Below, piece after piece: positions 60,388-64,000 of a DNA stretch of 64,000 nt. This stretch comes from JACMQW01 sp964536965 (GTDB lineage Bacteria; Bdellovibrionota; UBA1018), in contig CAZIAL010000013.1 in NCBI GenBank assembly GCA_964536965.1, positions 1-64,000 on the forward strand, given 5' to 3'. Below the pieces are notes generated by a model. The model made no database searches. It saw only the letters and a program-made list of their open reading frames with translations, and had not been told where the DNA came from. The position numbers and the translations under genes were made by a program. Position 1 is the first letter of the stretch. Every line of letters starts with the position of its first letter.

Positions 60388-61813
60388 GAAAACGAAATCG
60401 GAATCCGAAACCGTGAGAGAGGCGACCGCGACGGACGAGTCGCCGGAAATTTCCGTGGATCTCGAATCTGCCGCATCCGAGTGGAACGCCGATCCGATCG
60501 CGACCGGCTTTACGGCAGAAACGTCGACCCCTTCGGAACAGGACGAATCGGTTTCTCTGATTCTGGATCCGGCTTCGACCGCCTACGGAATCTCTTCCGT
60601 GAGCGATATCGCGGCCGCCCAGGCGACCGACGAAGAGCTAGAGCTCGACGAGCCGAGAGACGAGGAAACGGAATTTCTCGCGCCACTCGAACTCGCTGAT
60701 AACGAAGCCGAGATCGAGGAAACCCTCGAACGCCTGACCGCGAAAATGAAAGCGGAAGAAGCCGAAACGGCGCGCGACCTCGCCGAAGCCACGGCCATCA
60801 CCGAAGAAAATGCGAAAAAGCTCCTCGCCGATCAGATCGCCGAAGACGAGGCGCTGTCGCGCGAGATGGAAGCCGAAGCCGAGGACGAGTTGGATCCGGA
60901 ACTGCTCGCCGCGCTCCCGCGCGAGCCGGAGGAGGACGACCAGGGAAATCTGGATCTCCGCGAGATGGAGAGCTGCATCGAAGCGTTGCTTTTCATGAGC
61001 GAAAGGCCGATGAGCGCGAAAAAGCTCCAGGAATTACTCGGTCCTGACATGTCTTTGCATTACTTCCAGGAGGCGCTGACGAACCTCCAGACCCGATACG
61101 CGAAACTTTTCCACGGATTCGAACTCGTGGAAATCGCGCACGGGTATCAGTTCCGGACGAAGGTGGCGCGCGCCCCGCTCGCGAAAAAACTCGCGAAGAT
61201 CCAGACGCAGCGTCTCTCGACGGGCGCCATGGAGTCGCTCGCGATCATCGCCTATAAGCAGCCGGTGATGAAGGACGACATCGACAAGATTCGCGGCGTG
61301 GACTCCTCGCACTTCATCCGCGGCCTCCTCGATAAAAAACTCATTAAGATCACCGGACGTTCGGAACTTCCCGGCCGTCCGATGCTCTACGCGACGACGA
61401 CGGAATTTCTCGAAGTCTTCGGACTGAAGTCGCTCGACGCGATGCCGGCTCTGAAGGAACTCGAGTCGATGGTTCCGGGCTCTCAGTCGGGCAATCCGGA
61501 CGATGGCGATCCGCGCGTGAAAAAAATGCGCGAACTCGTTTCGCAGATGAACTCGGACGAGTCCGTATCGCTGCTTTACAACGCGAAAGACGACGAAGCG
61601 TTCCTCACCGAGATCCGCGACCGCGTAAAATCGATCGAGATCACGACGCCGACTCTCCAGGCCCAGGCCGACGAAGTCGAAGCCGAAAAGCAGGCGACGA
61701 AGGCCCGCGCGAAGGCGATCGCCGACGGGACGCTGGATCCCCAGGCCGAGTCGTTCGCCGATGCCGCGAATCGCGCGGCTCCGGGCGAAACCGCCGAGAT
61801 GCCGATCGACTGA
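60377..61813 (+). CDS. scpB: Segregation and condensation protein ScpB, with acidic N-terminal extension
   Basis: ScpB binds ScpA in the SMC complex with paired winged-helix domains. These lie in the C-terminal half: MESCIEALLFMSERPMSAKK, GYQFRTKVARAPLAKKLAK, ALSTGAMESLAIIAYKQPV-type QRLSTGAMESLAIIAYKQP, IRGVDSSHFIRGLLDKKLI and GRPMLYATTTEFLEVFGL. The ATG at 60377 has GGAG five bases upstream and overlaps scpA by 11 bp. The same frame is open back to an ATG at 59792, with another start at 59909 that has GAGG eight bases upstream. Codon use in 59910-60376 looks coding in this frame, so a longer ScpB is possible. Confidence 0.88.
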   Translation: MSPKKTKSESETVREATATDESPEISVDLESAASEWNADPIATGFTAETSTPSEQDESVSLILDPASTAYGISSVSDIAAAQATDEELELDEPRDEETEFLAPLELADNEAEIEETLERLTAKMKAEEAETARDLAEATAITEENAKKLLADQIAEDEALSREMEAEAEDELDPELLAALPREPEEDDQGNLDLREMESCIEALLFMSERPMSAKKLQELLGPDMSLHYFQEALTNLQTRYAKLFHGFELVEIAHGYQFRTKVARAPLAKKLAKIQTQRLSTGAMESLAIIAYKQPVMKDDIDKIRGVDSSHFIRGLLDKKLIKITGRSELPGRPMLYATTTEFLEVFGLKSLDAMPALKELESMVPGSQSGNPDDGDPRVKKMRELVSQMNSDESVSLLYNAKDDEAFLTEIRDRVKSIEITTPTLQAQADEVEAEKQATKARAKAIADGTLDPQAESFADAANRAAPGETAEMPID

Positions 61814-61843
61814 TTTCCATCGGTGGAGAATGCGGCTCTCGTC

Positions 61844-62731
61844 CTAGAGCTGCGCGCTGAGTTCGAGCGCGAAGGATGTCGTCCTCATTTGCGGGTTGAA
61901 CAAGGTGACTTCAACGCACGGATAGATCTGGAGCGTGGGCAGAGGCGCGTACATCGGCCCCACGCGGAGCAGATCGGTATCCGAGCCCGGACCCATCCCG
62001 TCGAGCGTCCCTAGCGGCGCCGAAAAAAGCTGATCGGCATCGAACATCGTCCAGGCATAAAGGGACCACTTCGGACTCATCGAATAGGTCACATAAGGAC
62101 CGCCCGCGAGATTCAGAAAGGTCGGATCCTTGTGATTCAGAAAGAGCGAAGCGGCCCCCAATATTCCCGGAGACCAGCGGGGACTGGCCGGCTTGAAGGC
62201 GAAGGTCGATACCGACTGGAAGGCCGTCCTTCGACCGGCCCGACTCGCCCTTTCCGTAACGGGGCTCTCGATCCGCACTTCATGCGTGAAATTCACCGCT
62301 CGATTATCGACAAGCCCTGATTGCCGCCAGTAAAGACGAGGGTCGAGCAAAGATTGGCCGGAGGGGACTCGTTCGCCCGCGGAACTCAAGTACGAGAAAT
62401 CCTGGGAAAACCGGTTGAGCACCCCGATCGCATGGCTGCGATTCAACCGGAGGCCGGTCCAAAGCATTTGAAAGGTCCCCGTCCCATCGACCTCGCCTTC
62501 CCCGTCCACGCCCTGATCCACCGCGCGGCCCACTCCGGGGCCGTTAAAGGTCGCCCAGTAGGAGACATGGATCCGTTCGCGGAGTCGGTCGAGAAGTTCG
62601 GGACGGCGAAGCGTCGCTTTATCCCGCACCGAAACGGACTCCAGAACCTCGCTCGCCTCTTCCGCCCTCGCATGGTTTTGCGCGAGTAAACTCGCGCCTA
62701 GAAGCAGGACGATCGATCGGATCACGCACAT
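61844..62731 (-). CDS. Predicted outer-membrane barrel protein of unknown function
   Basis: ATG 62731 follows a GGGGGAAG purine tract by four bases and starts a signal peptide (VIRSIVLLLGASLLAQNHARA). The 295-residue product has alternating amphipathic strands (HVSYWATFNGPGVG; GGPYVTYSMSPKWSLYAW; PTLQIYPCVEVTLF) and ends ALELSAQL, consistent with a barrel or transporter-like outer-membrane protein. A conserved family is not recognised. It converges with scpB and is the last of at least three same-strand genes; the TolC-like gene lies just upstream. Confidence 0.75.
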   Translation of the reverse strand: MCVIRSIVLLLGASLLAQNHARAEEASEVLESVSVRDKATLRRPELLDRLRERIHVSYWATFNGPGVGRAVDQGVDGEGEVDGTGTFQMLWTGLRLNRSHAIGVLNRFSQDFSYLSSAGERVPSGQSLLDPRLYWRQSGLVDNRAVNFTHEVRIESPVTERASRAGRRTAFQSVSTFAFKPASPRWSPGILGAASLFLNHKDPTFLNLAGGPYVTYSMSPKWSLYAWTMFDADQLFSAPLGTLDGMGPGSDTDLLRVGPMYAPLPTLQIYPCVEVTLFNPQMRTTSFALELSAQL

Positions 62732-62824
62732 CGCACTTCCCCCTCGAAACATGGGTATCGCGAATGGGTCATTTACGATCTTCGATATATGCGCAAGCGA
62801 CATTCGCTTATCGCAAACTTAGCA

Positions 62825-63211
62825 TCACTTTCCGAATTCGAACTGAACCTCCAGCCCCTTGAAAGAGCCCGTGCCCAGATACGGATTCGAAGGACTTCCG
62901 AGCACGGCTTTGTAGTGGGGCAGTCCCCGCCAGGGATCCGCCATTTTGAGAATGACCTCCCCGCCTTTCTTGGACTTAAGTTTCACGCTCTGGGGAGATG
63001 CCCGCGGAATCGCCAAAAAGTAGAGATCGATCTCCTTCCGACCCGGGTTGGTCGCAAGCTCGAACTCGGCCCCGGAGATCGACCAGGTGGTACCGCCATG
63101 TGGACCCGTTCCCTCAAGCTGCACGGCCTGCTCCGCCCCCGCGTCGAAAGACATTCCGAAGGTGAGCCCGACTCCGAGTAAAAAGGCGAAAATCGTACGA
63201 TGCAAACTCAT
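62825..63211 (-). CDS. Small exported protein of unknown function
   Basis: The 128-residue protein has a signal peptide (TIFAFLLGVGLTFGMSFDAG then AEQ). The mature part is beta-rich, about 100 residues (ISGAEFELATNPGRKEIDLYFLA; VKLKSKKGGEVILKM). The start overlaps the TolC-like stop by 4 bp (ATGA), so it is translationally coupled to an export system. In size and pattern it could be a metal-efflux accessory protein, but that is inference. Confidence 0.75.
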   Translation of the reverse strand: MSLHRTIFAFLLGVGLTFGMSFDAGAEQAVQLEGTGPHGGTTWSISGAEFELATNPGRKEIDLYFLAIPRASPQSVKLKSKKGGEVILKMADPWRGLPHYKAVLGSPSNPYLGTGSFKGLEVQFEFGK

Positions 63212-64000
63212 AGACCTGTTCCCTCCGATAAAGCGGTAACATCCGTTTCGTGTATTTTGCCCCGACTCGCGATCAAGAAGGCGAAAGCGCGGTTGAGATC
63301 GGCCCTCGCATCGATCTCGCGAACCGCCGAATCAAACGTCGCTTGCTCGCGCTGATTGACGAGGAAAACCGTGCTGTCGCCGGACGCGAACCGCTTTCGC
63401 TCCGCTTCTTCCACCCGGAGCGAAAGCCTCCACTCGTTTTTCGCGATCGCGATCCTTTCGCGCGCCGCCCGCACGGCCTGGTCGGCGTCCGTGACTCCAT
63501 TACGAATCCTCTCCAAAGCGAATCGCCTGAGCTCTTTCAACCGCGATCTCTCGAGTTCGGCTGCTTGCAGCCTGCCCGTGGGAGCTCGAAAGAAGAGCGG
63601 AAACTCGAGCTTCAGCGAAAGGCGGATTTCGTCTCCCGTGCGCGCCGTTGGCGGAGGACCGAGATCCCTCGTCCCCAGCGCCTCCAGATCAAGTCGAGGA
63701 AGCACCAGGTTCTTTGCCAAAGAGAGTTCATTTGTCTTTCGGCCGATGAGCGAGTCCCAACGTCTCGCCAGGGGATGATCATTCAGAGGGGGCGCATCGA
63801 GAAGCGGCGAGGGCGAGGATTCGAACGTGATTTCCGACCGCAGACCTTCGGCCGGGATCTGGGATTCTTGCGGGACCATCGGGGCGCCTTGCTCGTCTCT
63901 GAGAAAGAGCGAGAGATCCAAGGAGGCAGCCTCGAAGTTTCTCCGGCTGGCTACCAGAAGGGCTTCCCGCTGCGCAACGGCGCGCGCATTATCGACGCTC
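63208..64000 (-). CDS. TolC-family outer-membrane efflux protein (5' part outside window)
   Basis: The minus-strand frame runs from the stop at 63208 to the window edge without a stop, so the N-terminus is missing. The visible 263 residues have the TolC/CusC pattern of long helices and a strand-turn: SVDNARAVAQREALLVASRR, LDLSLFLRDEQGAP, IRLSLKLEFPLFFR, GRLQAAELERSRLKELRRFA and VRAARERIAIAKNEW. Such proteins form the outer-membrane channel of RND or ABC efflux pumps. The downstream small exported gene is coupled to it by a 4-bp overlap. The pump genes are presumably beyond 64000. Confidence 0.85.
   Translation of the reverse strand, partial: SVDNARAVAQREALLVASRRNFEAASLDLSLFLRDEQGAPMVPQESQIPAEGLRSEITFESSPSPLLDAPPLNDHPLARRWDSLIGRKTNELSLAKNLVLPRLDLEALGTRDLGPPPTARTGDEIRLSLKLEFPLFFRAPTGRLQAAELERSRLKELRRFALERIRNGVTDADQAVRAARERIAIAKNEWRLSLRVEEAERKRFASGDSTVFLVNQREQATFDSAVREIDARADLNRAFAFLIASRGKIHETDVTALSEGTGL

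Overview
The window is 64 kb of G+C-rich (by eye roughly 60%), densely packed chromosomal DNA from a Gram-negative bacterium. The supporting features are an arabinose-5-phosphate isomerase for KDO/LPS, many signal peptides and lipoboxes, predicted outer-membrane barrels and a TolC-type protein. The order site-2 protease - trpS - scpA - scpB, the rimP-nusA-infB-rbfA-truB block, and the load of exported lipoproteins, cysteine hydrolases and coiled-coil proteins fit a deltaproteobacterial or Bdellovibrionota-type lineage. That placement is inference only. I see no rRNA, tRNA, CRISPR array, insertion sequence or prophage. No gap between genes exceeds about 300 bp.

Layout. 1-9.25 kb: mixed-strand genes (two exported proteins of unknown function, MsrA, a pirin relative without its metal ligands, a YahK-type alcohol dehydrogenase, a ceramidase-type 7TM protein, an exported C39-like cysteine protease, a c-type cytochrome). 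9.4-17 kb: the translation operon rimP-nusA-infB-rbfA-truB-mtfA, with an intrinsic-terminator-like hairpin just before rimP. 17-23.2 kb: exported HAD phosphatase, hflX, PLP aminotransferase, suhB, a membrane coiled-coil protein and a HEAT-repeat protein.

23.4-33.4 kb: the most striking locus. Seven head-to-tail genes are joined by ATGA/GTGA overlaps or a 1-nt gap. In order they encode an exported protein-glutaminase-like enzyme, a PaaK-type adenylate-forming enzyme, a GNAT protein with an ATPase-like N-terminal part, a LuxE acyl-protein synthetase, a LuxC acyl reductase fused to a second PaaK module, an MFS transporter and a second GNAT protein. There is no luxAB, so this is probably a pathway that activates, reduces and exports an acyl-derived product rather than bioluminescence.

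33.4-38.7 kb: lipoprotein, kdsD, a small zinc-ribbon membrane protein, a DsbA-like lipoprotein, an SDR, and an XRE regulator in lower-G+C DNA bracketed by a perfect 15-bp inverted repeat. 38.8-52.4 kb: large coiled-coil protein overlapping pyk, then mutS, a FecR-domain protein, two exported unknowns, mutY, an amidase, lipoproteins and xerD. 52.4-64 kb: a large exported Cys-rich protein, a metallophosphoesterase, an exported NadD-like nucleotidyltransferase fusion, site-2 protease, trpS, scpA and scpB (with a long dual-open-frame overlap), a predicted outer-membrane protein and the start of a TolC-family export locus cut by the window edge.
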